Assembly: GCF_052857255.1 (NCBI RefSeq) | Contig: NC_135500.1 | Location: 104,603,048 to 104,667,047 of the forward strand | Direction of reading: 5' to 3' | Source: Amblyomma americanum | Lineage: Eukaryota > Arthropoda > Arachnida > Ixodida > Ixodidae | DNA: 64,000 nt | Part shown: in pieces, positions 21,601 to 32,312 of the stretch | Position numbering within the stretch: the first letter of the stretch is position 1 | Layout of the letters: each line of letters opens with the position of its first letter | Program-made: the position numbers and the translations under genes | The notes under the pieces: generated by a model | The model's input: the letters and a program-made list of their open reading frames with translations, nothing else | What the model was told of the DNA's origin: nothing | Database searches by the model: none

Positions 21601-23800
21601 TTGCACCTGTTACCAACGAGAGGTTTTTTATTATCTTCTCAACATGCGAATCCCATGTAAGGTGTGAAGAAAATGTTACACCTAGTATGGTGTGTTCATG
21701 AACAATTTCGATTTCTTCACCACCACAAATGATCCTTTTTTCTAGACGAAAATTTTTGTTTCTTGCACAAAATAACATAACTTTCGTTTTTGCAGGATTA
21801 ATTTTTAGTAGATTAATATCAGACCATTCACGAAGCCGATTAAGAAGTTGATTACACTTGGTGACTAGTTCATTCACATCAGGACCAGAGAACAAAATCG
21901 TGCAGTCATCAGCGTAAATAATGAATTTTAAACCTTGGTCAATGTTCACAATACTGTTTAAATAGACATTAAATAGCAGAGGGCCTAGTACACTTCCCTG
22001 AGGTACGCCTCTGATTATAGGTAGTAGAGATGATTGGTGGTTTCGAATATATACACACTGTTGCCTGTCAGCTAAGTAAGATTTTATTAAAGATAAAGGG
22101 TTGCCCCGAATCCCATAGACTGAGAGCTTATGAGTTAGGATACCATGATCAAGGGAATCAAAAGCCTTACTAAAGTCTATAAAGAGGCCAAGGGTTATTA
22201 GTTTCATTTGTATATTTTGCAGCACGTGTTCCTTTAACCCCAGTAAAGCCAGCTCAGTTGAACGTCTTTTTCTGAAGCCGAATTGTGCATCAGAAATGAG
22301 ATGATTCTTCTCAAAGAATTAGTTAAAACGATAGTGCAATTCACTGTCCTGTTCACTCTTCCAACATTTAGCCGCCGCGGTGGGTGAGTGGTTATGGCGC
22401 TCGGCTGCTGGCCTGAAAGACGCGGGTTCAATCCCGGCCGCGGTGGTAGAATTTCGATGGAGGCGAAATTCTAGAGGCCCGTGTACTGTGCGATGACAGT
22501 GCACGTTAAAGAACCCCAGGTGGTCGAAATTTCCGGAGCCCTTCACTAAGGCGTCCCTCATAGCCTGAGTCGCTTTGGGACGTTAAACACCCATAAATCA
22601 AATCTTCCAACATTTACACGGGCACCCGCCACTTGCTTTTTGAGCCAGATGTGAACAACACTGCGAAACAGAATGTTCTCGTGCCACAGGTCGTTCTTAT
22701 CGTAGATGACGGTTGCGCACAAGTGTGGACAGTGAATGCCTCATCAGAACCTGTTCTGATCCTGTTGGGGCTTAAACTCGCTTGATTTGATGCTTATGAC
22801 ATTCATACTCTCAGATCCATATCTAAGTGTGAGCATTCCAGTCGAGCCACAGACTTCACCGTCAATATAGATCGCATGATTAACAAGTCGCTTTTATCGT
22901 CCGAACTGCTTGCATTACAGGCTGTTCTTAGCCAGTATGTGTCAGTGTTTGATTTTGCTCAGCCAGCCACTTCCTCTCCGCTGCCAATTTATGGCATGCA
23001 ACACTAGATCAACACTGGTACCGCTCTGCTCATCAGACAGAAGCATTGGTGCGTGTCTAAGGCCGAATGGACTGGCCGAATGGCCGAATGGACTCACATA
23101 GCCTCCCTCAAATGCTGCCATCACAATGCTGTGTAAATTGCTTGAGGACAAGCTTCAACTGACCTGGGGCGAAATGCTAAGCCGCGCTATAGTGCAGTGA
23201 GAAAATGACGACAGACTCGGTGGGCGCAAAAATGAGCTATGGTGCTCGCCACTGACTGTTCAGTGACGTGCCCAATCCCCGCTTTGGCCTTGTATATAAA
23301 TGCTTTCCTGCTGTCGCAACTTCGTATGAATATAGTAGTTCAGCAAGATTTGCCTGTGCTGCCTGTGGAGAACCGTGGCACCATGAATAAAAAGTTTCAA
23401 TGCTGCCACGAAATTGTGGTCATGCCACTGTTGCATTTTGTTGTCTACCATTCTCTGTCAGTAACTTCAAAATGTTGCAATAGAATTCAGAGTTCACAAT
23501 GCTGCCAGGAAGAACACACAGTGACAGTCACATGATCTAACTTGCAAACAATGACGTTGGAACCAACTGTACAGACGCTGATAACATGATTAGCTTTCAG
23601 CATTGTAAAAGCCTGAAACTGAACTTTCATTGTGCTATGCTGAAAAAAATAGTGACTCTTGTTTTTCTCTTGTCAACAGGAGGTACTGCTACATCAGCTA
23701 CAGCCAGCTTGCGCACTGGCTTCGGGGACGCCAGGGCAGACATCACCGGAAGGTCCTCCCTGCTTGTGCTGTACGCCATATAAGGGAGAGATTTCCATAG
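18642..23800 (+). CDS. P2X7 C-terminal-domain-like cysteine-rich protein, Kolobok accessory gene (3 exons)
   Basis: Exon 1 is 18642-18894 (donor GTATGT), exon 2 is 18969-19169 (acceptor AATAG, donor GTAAGA), and exon 3 is 23680-23800 (acceptor CAACAG, stop TAG). Exons 1-2 and 2-3 join in frame, giving about 190 residues. After an N-terminal ELQRRLLERSRLLGF block and an acidic Ser/Asp/Glu-rich stretch come WCFCGRC, PSGCITEHPHFYTLCL, YISYSQLAHWL and LPACAVRHIRERFP. This is the block order of the zinc-binding cytoplasmic tail of P2X7, which is found as stand-alone proteins in many invertebrates. The first 26 codons (from ATG 18642) are one frame away from the rest of exon 1, with the shift somewhere in 18704-18770, so this copy may carry a 1-base indel. 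Intron 2 (4.5 kb) holds later insertions. Its role in transposition is unknown. Confidence 0.72.
19170..20809. other. Intron 2 of the P2X7-like gene, left part
   Basis: No coding motif is seen. It contains two related segments (20150-20215 and 20588-20665) that share the core TGCTTGCCTTGG-TTCGATGAC, and a tRNA-like sequence at 20465-20545. Confidence 0.5.
20465..20545 (+). repeat. tRNA-like sequence (possible SINE head)
   Basis: A box-A-like AGCTAAGTTGGTAGAGCAT is followed 25 bases later by a box-B-like GGGTTCAGACTC. The outer ends do not pair well and there is no clean acceptor stem, so this is a tRNA-derived repeat or a decayed pseudo-tRNA. Confidence 0.45.
20810..22356 (-). mobile_element. 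CR1-like LINE 3' fragment, minus strand
   Basis: The left edge (20812-20830) is a run of ATTCA/AATTC units, the reverse of a short-repeat tail. Next to it is a hairpin-like 3' UTR resembling the one at 4800-4910. Upstream on the minus strand is the C-terminal two-thirds of an RT. The copy is 5'-truncated near 22356, where a SINE target duplication begins. It lies in intron 2 of the P2X7-like gene. Confidence 0.85.
21419..22320 (-). pseudogene. CR1-like reverse transcriptase, truncated
   Basis: The frame from about 22320 gives NHLISDAQFGFRKRRSTELAL, then LGLFIDFSKAFDSLDHGIL with the first catalytic aspartate, GVPQGSVLGPLLFNVYL, YADD (residues 104-107 counted from the GTG codon at 22225), and the INPAKTKVMLF and ILGVTFSSHLTWDSH blocks. 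It stays open to 21419. A TAA just upstream (about 22321) breaks the frame, and the endonuclease is absent. Compared with the LINE at 1741-4910 it is of the same general type but not a close copy. Confidence 0.87.
22357..22370 (+). repeat. Target-site duplication of SINE 22371-22602, left copy
   Basis: TCTTCCAACATTTA, repeated exactly at 22603-22616. Confidence 0.93.
22371..22602 (+). mobile_element. tRNA-derived SINE, type B, full length with perfect 14-bp target duplication
   Basis: The tRNA head (GCCGCCGCGGTGGGTGAGTGG ... GGTTCAATCCCGGCC) leads into ATTTCGATGGAGGCGAAATT, CTAGAGGCCCGTGTACTGTG, ACGTTAAAGAACCCCAGG, and the type B ending with CTTTGGGACGTTAAACACCC and ATAAATCAAA. The flanking TCTTCCAACATTTA copies are identical. 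It sits at the boundary between the CR1 fragment and the gypsy fragment. Confidence 0.93.
22617..23215 (+). pseudogene. Second Ty3/gypsy fragment: protease-RT linker and start of RT
   Basis: The plus strand gives a degraded linker (LVPQVVLIVDDGC, WTVNASSEPVLIL), then SSELLALQAVLSQYVSVFDFAQ, and after a TAG the INTGTALLIRQ-HWCVSKAEW block that begins Ty3/gypsy RT domains. No LTR lies nearby and the fragment fades after about 23215. It is similar in type to the outer element but lies inside the Kolobok intron, so it is a separate copy. Confidence 0.75.
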
Positions 23801-24084
23801 GAAGGTTACACTGGTTTCCAGTATGCACAACGGCTGTAGAAGTTTGTTCAGCAATGCTTGTCAACTTGCAGTCATGTCTTGTTAACATGGACACATTGCT
23901 ATAAGGACAATTTTCAAGGACTGATCTCCTCCCATTCCATTCTGCCTTGGTGATATAGAAACTCTCTGCCTGGACTATGGACAGCTTATTTGAAAACCAA
24001 AAGCAAAAAAAGATACATTTTGTCTCAGTTTTGCAGACATTGCTTTGGTCCTCTGGGACCTTGCTCATTGGGTATAATATGCAG
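23801..24084. other. 3' flank of the P2X7-like gene
   Basis: There is no recognisable gene. A polyadenylation signal was not clearly seen. Confidence 0.4.
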
Positions 24085-24355
24085 TCGAAAATTGGTTGTT
24101 GGGGAAAGGAAATGGCGCAGTATCTGTCTCATGTCTAGGTGTCCAACCATGCAGTAAGGGAACGGTTAGAGGAGGAACTGACAGAAGAAAGACAGAAAGA
24201 TGTGCCGTAGTGGCGGGCTCCAGAATAATTTGGCCACCTGGGGATCTTTAACGTGCACTGACATCACACAGCACACTGACGCCTTTTGTGTTTCACCTCC
24301 ATCGAAATGCAGCCGCCACGGTCAGGTTCGAACAAGGGTACTCTGGCTGAGTAGC
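24085..24355 (-). mobile_element. Type A SINE, minus strand
   Basis: Reading the minus strand from 24355: a degraded tRNA head with box B (GGTTCGAAC is still visible as its complement near 24328), then the body through CACGTTAAAGATCCCCAGGT to a GGAAAGG and AATTTTCGA end. It is more diverged than the copies near 41 and 49 kb. Confidence 0.75.
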
Positions 24356-24359
24356 TGAG

Positions 24360-25493
24360 TTTTGACCTTCATTCGTTATTTTTGACCACTGACGTTATAA
24401 ATATTTTTTTCTGTGAACAAAAGTGTCCATATTAACCGCACATCACTGTATTATGCAATTCAAAAAGTGTGGAAGAGGGGAATGCACCTTTGGGACAAGA
24501 GACTTCAAAGTGTGAAAACTTTCGCTGCAGATGGGAGCATTTGAAAGAAGTAGCACCCCCTAGGTGTTCATTATTTTTGTGAAAGGGTTGCTTTTAAAAA
24601 TCCTATACTTGTATCCATTCATTTCTGAATAATATTTTTATAAAGTTTCATCTGCATCCACTTTGTTATCATGTTATTATTTTTAATGTGCTGATGTTGC
24701 GTACAAGGCATAAGTAGGGACAGATTGATTGCATTTTCGCACTCTATCGCAACCTATGCTTTTGAGAGATGGAGAGTATTTCTTTTTTTTGTCTGAGTGT
24801 GTGACGACCTACACTTCAACCTCTGCCATGCTTCATGGCAGACATCATGGAATCACAGCACTTATAGCCGGGGACAAAGAGAGGACACACAAACAGCTGC
24901 ACAGTTTTGCAGGTCCGCTCTGTGTCCTCGTATGCAAGCGTTGTGAATCCATGATGTCTGATCAAAAAACAACTAGCCCAGCAACACGCCCTGCATAAAT
25001 TCATGCGCATTAACATGCGACCAGACTACAGCTTGTTTTGAAAGTAATGGGCCTATCCTTCAACACTGATTTGGTAATTTTAGGGAATACGCACCTGTAC
25101 TAGACAGTGGTGCTCCCCATGCTACTGGCAAACCTAGACCTTCTTGCTGCCACGAGTTCATTCTTAGAGGGCCTCGGGAAAGAGTGACTCATGGGGGGTG
25201 GGGCAGTCGAAAGGCTTTTCCGCAAAAGCTGCCTTGAAAGACGGCCACTGTTCACAGCAATGGACTGTGTCCTTCAGAAGCAGGCCAACATAATCTGGAA
25301 AACAACAAGCGTGCATATAATACCATCAGCATTATTAATGCCAACATTCCTGACACTAACCAGTTATACAAAAAGAGCGTACTAAAGCGTACTAAAGAGG
25401 GTATAGAAGATACTGCTTTGTTTTGCCCATACACACCCATATTTTAGGTTTTCTTGGAAACGCCTACAATAGAACTTGGTGGTTGAAATTGAA
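24360..25493. other. Intergenic part of the Kolobok element; contains a 120-bp hairpin
   Basis: No gene was recognised. An imperfect inverted repeat lies at 24840-24959. Confidence 0.5.
24840..24959. repeat. Imperfect 120-bp inverted repeat (hairpin)
   Basis: AGACATCATGGAATCACA at the start pairs with TTGTGAATCCATGATGTCT at the end, and the pairing continues inwards to the GAGGACAC / GTGTCCTC step. Because of this, both strands give similar short peptides here. It could be a small foldback element or the remnant of two opposed repeat copies. Confidence 0.8.
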
Positions 25494-25495
25494 TA

Positions 25496-26795
25496 CAACC
25501 TTTGTCCGTAATGTTCCGAGAATGAGTACATTAAAAAATGCGTTTAACATTGAAAGCATTTGTGCAACACCCCTTCGAAATAGTCTCCCTTGAAGTCTAT
25601 ACACAGCTCCCAACTCTTCTTGAGGTCTTGGAAACAGTTGGAAAATGCCTCTTTTGGCAGGGCTGTCCGCTCCTTTGTCGTGGCGTCTTGAATGGCCTCC
25701 ACGCTCCTAATTCAGTTACCTTTTAGGGCTCTCTTCACAGGAGGAAACAGGTAAAAATCGCATGGAGAGAGGCCAGGCGAGTATGGCAGATGGGGAAGTA
25801 CAGTAATGCTGTGCTTGGGAAGAAATAATTTTATCACGCTGAGAGCAGTGTGCAGCCTTCCGTCATCGTGTAGAAGGCTCCATTGTCTAGATGTCCATAG
25901 GTCAGGGAGACGGCGTCGCAGTGCATCACGCCTGTGTTGGAGCATGCGGATATAAAACTCCCAATTCACCGTCTACCCTTGTGGAACGAACTGATGGTGT
26001 ATGACACCTATGGATCGAAAAAAGCTGTCAGCATCGTCTTTGTTTTGGTCTTCTGTCGCCGCACCTTTCTCGACGCCGGAGCGCTTGTGGACCGCCATTT
26101 AGCGCTCTGCCTCTTTGTTTGAGGATCGTATTGAAAACGCCATGTTTCGTTTTCAGCGATGAAGCTGTCGACTAATGCAGCACCCTTCTCTGCCTCGGAG
26201 ACCAAATCAGTGCTCACTGATGCCCACATGTCCTTCTGGTCATGTGTGAGGGAGTGCGGCACAAGTCTGGCATTCGGCTTTCATTTCCCCAAGTTCTCGT
26301 GCAAAATTTGGTGGCATGTTGTCTTACTAATGTCGAAAGCATCTGATAGCATGCAGACTTTAATGGTACAGTCTTGCGGTACGATTTCCCTGATCCGAGC
26401 CACGTTGTTTTCAGTCCGTGAGGTTGAAGGGCGTCCCTGGCTTGTGTCGTCTTCCACCGATGTTCTCCCCGAAATGAACCTCTTGTGCCACTCGAAAAAT
26501 TGCGCCCGCGAAAATGTCTAGTTGCTGTAAATGTCACGAAGGAGCTCATATGTCTGTGTGGCTGTCGTGCCAAGCTTCACTCAGAATTTAATGTTTGCAC
26601 GCTGTTCGAGGTGGACGTCCATCTCCACATTTCGTCACAGTAGAATGCACAGACGACCAGTGACAACGTATTTTCCTACATGTAAATTGCTCAGGTTAGC
26701 TTGGAAAGATGGCAAATACACACCAACATTTCCTTTCAGGAATCATTTCTAGAGAAGAAAATAAATCAGTCTCAAAACGTTACGGACAAAGGTTG
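25496..26795 (-). mobile_element. Mariner element, 1.3 kb, with terminal repeats and TA
   Basis: The left end CAACCTTTGTCCGTAATGTT and the right end, which read inwards is CAACCTTTGTCCGTAACGTT, are inverted repeats differing at one of 20 positions. TA flanks both ends (25494-25495 and 26796-26797). The total of 1300 bp is the normal mariner size. The transposase inside is on the minus strand and is broken. It lies between the two Kolobok genes. Confidence 0.93.
25712..26573 (-). pseudogene. Mariner transposase, frameshifted, first catalytic Asp lost
   Basis: Blocks spread over several minus-strand frames: an N-terminal helix-turn-helix part (around 26573-26290), ETWRFQYDPQTKRQSAKW and TMLTAFFDP (around 26160-26010), then HDDGRLHTALSV, PHLPYSPGLSPCDFYLFP and VKRALKGN (25969-25712). 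Mariner transposases need three aspartates. The first, normally in GDETW, reads ENETW; the second (HDD) and third (PCD) remain. With the frame shifts this copy cannot make an active enzyme. Confidence 0.9.
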
Positions 26796-26797
26796 TA

Positions 26798-27194
26798 CTT
26801 TGATTGATTGGTTGAATATGCCACCAAAATGCTGGCCAAGCCTATATTCTAAATACAAAATTGAAAGTTAGATGCTGGTACACGTGTGAAAAATTGTAGT
26901 AAAATTTTAATGTAAATACACAAAGCGAGGCCTGTAATGTACTCTATATTGTAGCGTGGCCAATGGCCATTTTCAAGTTTGGTGTCATTGGTGGTTGTCT
27001 GGTCCCAGGCTGCATCAACCCACGATATCGTGTTGCACTGACACCACCAGGTGGCTTAGAGCAGTCATGCCCATATATGATGGATATCCTGAGGCACGCT
27101 GTGCTTGATAATATGGCTTCACAATGGTTTGGAGCATATAGACTCAAATATTAAAGAAAAGAATTTGTTGCCGATATTAGAAGTTACACTTCAG
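26798..27194. other. Sequence between mariner and the end of the transposase gene
   Basis: A 63-codon plus-strand open frame at 26963-27154 has no recognised motif, and I do not call it a gene. Two copies of a TTTGATTGA-like and AT-rich pattern flank it, without clear meaning. Confidence 0.4.
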
Positions 27195-30100
27195 TTACTT
27201 CTGTTTTTGTTTTCTTAGCCCACATTTTGTTTTGTATCCCTTTGAGGGCTTGGACCTTAAAGAGTATACAAAAAAATTTTTTTGTAATGCTAAGTAAACG
27301 GGACAAGCAGCGGCTGTACACTTCCTTGCTTTTGGGTGCTTTATTTTCCATCTGGACAGTCCTTCAGGTGTGGAGGCCTGTCCTTTGCTGGCATTCTCAT
27401 TGAAATGGAGTATTGCCAGTTGTGTTCGGAAAAACCAGACAAATATTTCGAGCGGGTCATCAGGTGTAAATTTTCGCATAATATCATTCACTACTTACCT
27501 TGCACGCATGCCCTCAGGTGAGAAGCATACAGACTTTGGTGCAAAGCCTATCAGTACACTGTGGAAAGCCTCCAAGCTGAAGGTGTGTGTACAAGGAGCC
27601 AGTTGCCTAATGTCTTTCAGGAGACGAGGTGAGCTCACAACCTCTACAAACTTGTTGTGTGCAGTTGTCCCTGCATTGACAAATCAATTTCCCAGGAAAG
27701 CCTTCTCCGAAAAAAGCCTTCTCCATCTTTTTAGGCGGGCATAACTTCCAATGAGAACAACAAATAATTCTTTGGGAAAGGCTCAAAACTAGCTGGATGC
27801 CAGCAACTTCGCTGTTTCAAGAAGCATGTCGCATGCCATACTTCATCACAAGAACATGATTCTAATGTGGAAAGCAAATAAACATTTCGGAAACAAATTC
27901 AGTTCTTTGCAGAGAGCATATCTTGCTTTCAAATAGTTACATTACTCACCAGGAACTAGCCATTCCCTTTCTCCAAGGCCATCGTGTGCACAATGCCTGC
28001 AGAGGCCTGGATGTCCCGTGTGTATATTTGCAGCGTGCCGCTCCATGCTTTTCCACATGTCTGTCAGTAGCTCTGCACTGCCATCGCTGAGGGCTGCACA
28101 CCAATATAGGTGATTACTGGCTGGCTGAATCCATATTTCCAGCACACTGCATCCAGCTCGTTTTGCATGGGCAGCCAGCTTCTTCTTGATGCCTGGAATG
28201 GAGGTGTAATAATTAATGAAGATTAATCCTTCATTCATTATATGTTAACCTGGCTCTTGAGCTTCCACCCCAAAACACCCGCCTTCCATCCTCTAGCCTG
28301 CAGAACTCAAGGAATCCGGTTTCACACCACAGTGCCCATCCGCAACCTGTGCATGCATGGCTGGCCTTTCCCTCATAGTCATTGACATAAACCACAGCCG
28401 AAAAGGACAGCAAACAGATAAAACTTCCCCCATCTTCTTACCTCTTCAAATTCAGGAACCTCTCCCACTGCTTCACTATATTCACTACAATTTTGCTGTC
28501 CGCCCCGCTTTTATTGTAGTAAAGTCGGCTTGGAACAATGAAATTTAGTCTAAAATTTCGCCGCATTCTACAAAACATGATGCAGGAAACAGTCTTATCG
28601 ACGAAGCGTAGGTTCATTCGGTTCTACCTTTTGAGATATGCCAACAATCATAGTAGTGTCGGATGGTGGGCTCCTGCGTCCGCATATAGTTGGTGACTTG
28701 GCCGTGCCGGTCAGTTGTCACTGACGTCACCTTCAGTCCCCGCTCCTTCACGATGTTGAGGCTCTTCACAAAGGCGAACTTCTTCATAGAGGTGCTTGAT
28801 TGTACATCTGCACACTTTTGTCGGGAAAAAAAGCTAAGTTACATCACAGAGCCATTGTATTAAAAAGCTGTGACCTACCTCCCCGACTTGCACTTGCTCG
28901 AAGTGAAGAATTTTGTTTATTCGGGCAACGTGCAAAGAGTAAGTTAAAAATTTTGCACAAAATCCTGGCGAATCGCAGCGTCCATCGCCAGCCATGTCCA
29001 CAGTGCAGCCTTCCAACTGGCGAAACAACTCCTCCTGTTGTTGTTGCCAGATCTGGTATGACAAAGGTGCAGTTTTTAAACATCACATCAAATGCAGAAC
29101 ACTATTACGCTGCTGCTTCTGTTCTTGACAGGTACCATGAAATGATTTTGAGAACTTCTTTTCAGAACTCTTCCTTATTTAAGATATGAGGGTGAAGAAA
29201 CATTGCAATTCGCAACAAAAAGCAATTAATGTGTTATACATAGTTGAATAAAATGGGACATATAGAAATCTCTGGGCAGTACTGTACGCATGCGTGAAGA
29301 ACTTTAATTGCTTCACTTGCTTTGCAGCAGATGTTGCTAACAGCGTTGCTCTTTTATTTTGAATATTGTGCTCGTCTGGTGCTACCTATGTTCTAGATGT
29401 GCACTGTCGACTTCAGGACTTGTCACTGTAATGACGGTTTGGGCCGCACCATTCATTGGAGAGTCGAGGAGAAAAGGCGTCTGGAATTTTCTACCCTTTC
29501 CTTCAAAAGTGAGTGCAGTGGATCGAAAATGAATAGCTGTTGCTGAGTCTTTTGGAAATTGAAGCTGCTTTGGGGTCATTCTGTCAGAAAATCATTTCAT
29601 GGACCCTTTATGTAAATTCACGATCAAAATATTATGGGACGCGTGTTCTCGAAAAAAAATTTATTCCAGCTCTGTCTTGTGAGGCAGCTGCGTGGTATTG
29701 CTGCCAGGGTATAGAGCATATTTGCCCCCACATACCGTGACACATTTCAGGCGACTGGATTACGCAACAGAGCCACAATTTTTTTCCATGTACTCGTGTC
29801 CAATAAACTTTTGATTGCGATAGTATGTGGACCTTCCAGAACACATGCCTCAGAGACCAGATATTACATCAGCACATACAGATAGAACCTTGTGTCTTAA
29901 AACGACAGGGGTTTTTGATGTTTACAGGCACATGGGCAGACCCAGGGTCTTCACCCGAGAGGGGGATCAGCTCATGAGAGGTTGTTCGATATTATAAGCA
30001 AGGTACAGTGATTAAGTTTCTCAGTGCTTTGACTCCAAATGATGACTTACTGGATGACTTACTGCTTGAGCTGAAGTAACTAATTGTGAAATATTGGTTC

Positions 30101-32312
30101 AGCAATTCTTCATTTTACAATGCACAACCTTTCTCCTACCTTGTCGATCACAGGAAGCAGGTAGCCTCGTTGGTAATTGTAGAATGTTCGTGACGTGAAC
30201 ACCTGCACGTTCACATAGTTGAACATCCGGAGCACTGAGGTGGGACTGGTGCCAGCGAACAACATAGCTGCTGACATCAGCACGTTGCCCGCCGCCTTGC
30301 CATTGATCATCGGTTTGCTTGACCATGTGAGGAAGTGGTGGTTTGCACACAGTGTCTGTATTTGAAGCCAAGTCCCAGACACACGACTAACACTTTTGCA
30401 AGCGGCAAAGCACTTGCGGCACACTTGCAATAGTTCTTTCAGGCAACTTTCAAATATTATAAATTTTTTATCATCCTCTGGAAGGACTTCCTCAGTGCTG
30501 GAGTCAAGTCTGAAACAAAGTAAAGTGAGTTGCAATGGTTAAATAGTCGTGTTGCTGCCGAGATAACTGAAAGCTAGAATTTAACAGCATTAAAGAGCAG
30601 TAAATGTAATGGTTGCCCACACCGACACTGTGCCTTCTGTGTTGTTGTGCGCATTTTTGCATTCTGTGCATTTTTTTTTGCTTGTAAGTAATGTTATGAC
30701 AGGTTTGCAAAGCCTGCAAGATTTTTTGTCTCATTGATGCTGCATGAGCAGCTGCTTGTGCCATGGAATATTGCAAAAGCATTTCAATGGATCAAGAGCT
30801 GCTTTATGAATATTCATAGGGTGCGAAGTTGGCCAGCTGGAGAGATGACATGTGCACCACCACAACGAAATTATGCGAGCGCAGACAGTACGATACTCAT
30901 ACCTGCCCCTGCCCGAGAAAAGGGAGGACAACCTTATGTTCTCTTCTACCTACTAAATGACTGATTTGATTTTTAGTCACGCCATCATAATGGAACGGCA
31001 TTCAGTGCACATGATAAAGGGGTACGTATTAAGTCATAATTATTACCCCAAGAAGGTCTCGTTAAGTGATGGGAAAAACTCCGAGCTCTGCAGAGTGTTA
31101 TGCTCCTCTTCACAGTCTGAGGCTTCGGATTCTATGGGGCTGGATGTCTGTCGTGGAGCGAATGAGATGGGTGACGGTGCTCGACCATCAATTGGTAGTG
31201 AGGGGACTGTTTGGGAGGGAGGAGGTGGTAGAGGAGAAGAAACAGGTTGCGTTGTGGAGGCTGCAGCTGTGCATGTATTGGTGCAAGCTTCACAGTGTGC
31301 GCTGGTGGTCTGCCCGGCATCTGTCTGCACGTGGATATCCTTTCTAACGGAAATGTGGAGGTTCACCTGTGTATCTGAAAGTTAATGAAGAAAATGAAAC
31401 TCATGCAATGCCAAGAGCTGTTTGTTTATACAATGTTAATATCGCACAGTTATAGATTCCTCATTATCAACTAATAGGAATGCGACTGCCAAACTTGATA
31501 TCAGCTATGCTATCACTACATGTGAAATACTTGATGGCTTCCTTCGGAGGCCCAAAAAATTTCATAATTATTCCAGCACTTCCCCAGATTGGAACTGACA
31601 ACACGAATGCCTCCTCCAGAATTTGTCAAGCATTCAGTGGTACCAGTGAACAATGAATGCATCAAACAGTGCTCCTTCCCTCTTCCTAAACCGAGAAAAA
31701 ATTATTGCGACCCAATTTATTCTTGTGGAATGTGGGTAGAACACGAACGCGCCACTGCTGCACGGAAAATCTTACATCGTGTTCGCACATCACGGCCGTC
31801 AGTCTGTCAGGCAACAGTGAAGGTGTTTCTTGGGGTCTGTGTGGAGCTGTCAACCATTTGAGGCGAAGTTTGCGCCTCTTCGGCTGTCAAAATTACTTCC
31901 ACATCCTGCAGTTCGGGTAGTTCCTAAAAAAGGAAAAGCTGTTAGCAACCGAAAGAAAGGACAATAAACTGTAATAAAGTTCATCATTTTCGTCTCGCGA
32001 ACTTACCTCGGACCTTCTCCGCTTTTTTGGCGGTGCGCCGGGCGAGAGGTTTTGCGTCGGTACGGCGTCTCGCTTGATGCGAGCATTCTTCAAATCCATA
32101 CCGAGTCTTCGAAGGACATCCAGGTTTGTTTCGTAGTCGCCCGGTAGAAAGTGCTCGGAGCACACGTACCCGGTCTGACTGCCCATATCGCGGTTAATGG
32201 CTCGAAGCCACAGGGCTCTTCGCTGCGGGTCTCCGGGCAACTTGTGAAATCTAACATTGCTTCCATTCTGGTAAGTCGTGCGGCACTGTCTCACAAGGCA
32301 CACAGTTGGCAT
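27195..32312 (-). CDS. Kolobok transposase with THAP domain, nine exons
   Basis: Exons on the minus strand: 32312-32007 (THAP zinc finger: MPTVCLVRQC, FHKLPGD, WLRAINRD, VCSEHF, DAVPT), 31923 to about 31800, 31374-31047 (Pro/Ser-rich), 30509-30140 (CRKCFAACKSV, AAGNVLMSAAMLFAGTSP, FYNYQRGYLLPVID), 29052-28879 (MAGDGRCDSPG), 28807-28628 (TTDRHGQVTNYM, YYDCWHISK), 28192-27950 (ASNHLYWCAALSDGSAELL), 27670-27499 (SLEAFHSVL) and 27426-27195 (LAILHFNEN). Most junctions have GT-AG borders and join in frame. Exceptions: the exon 2-3 junction is unresolved, exon 5 to 6 needs a donor at GTCACA to keep frame, and the exon 9 acceptor reads CG for AG. The DGR-D and TDRH motifs supply conserved acidic residues of the family. 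The protein should be about 700 residues; it binds the ends through THAP and cuts at TTAA. Confidence 0.85.

Noticed and set aside
18642..23800. True P2X receptor gene
   Set aside because: There are no transmembrane segments and no extracellular domain; only the cysteine-rich tail-like part is present, about 190 residues.
26963..27154. Extra last exon of the P2X7-like gene
   Set aside because: The gene already ends with a well-supported exon at 23680-23800, and this frame shows no related motif.
30957..31385. 142-codon plus-strand frame
   Set aside because: Antisense to transposase exon 3, which is supported by in-frame splicing to exon 4.
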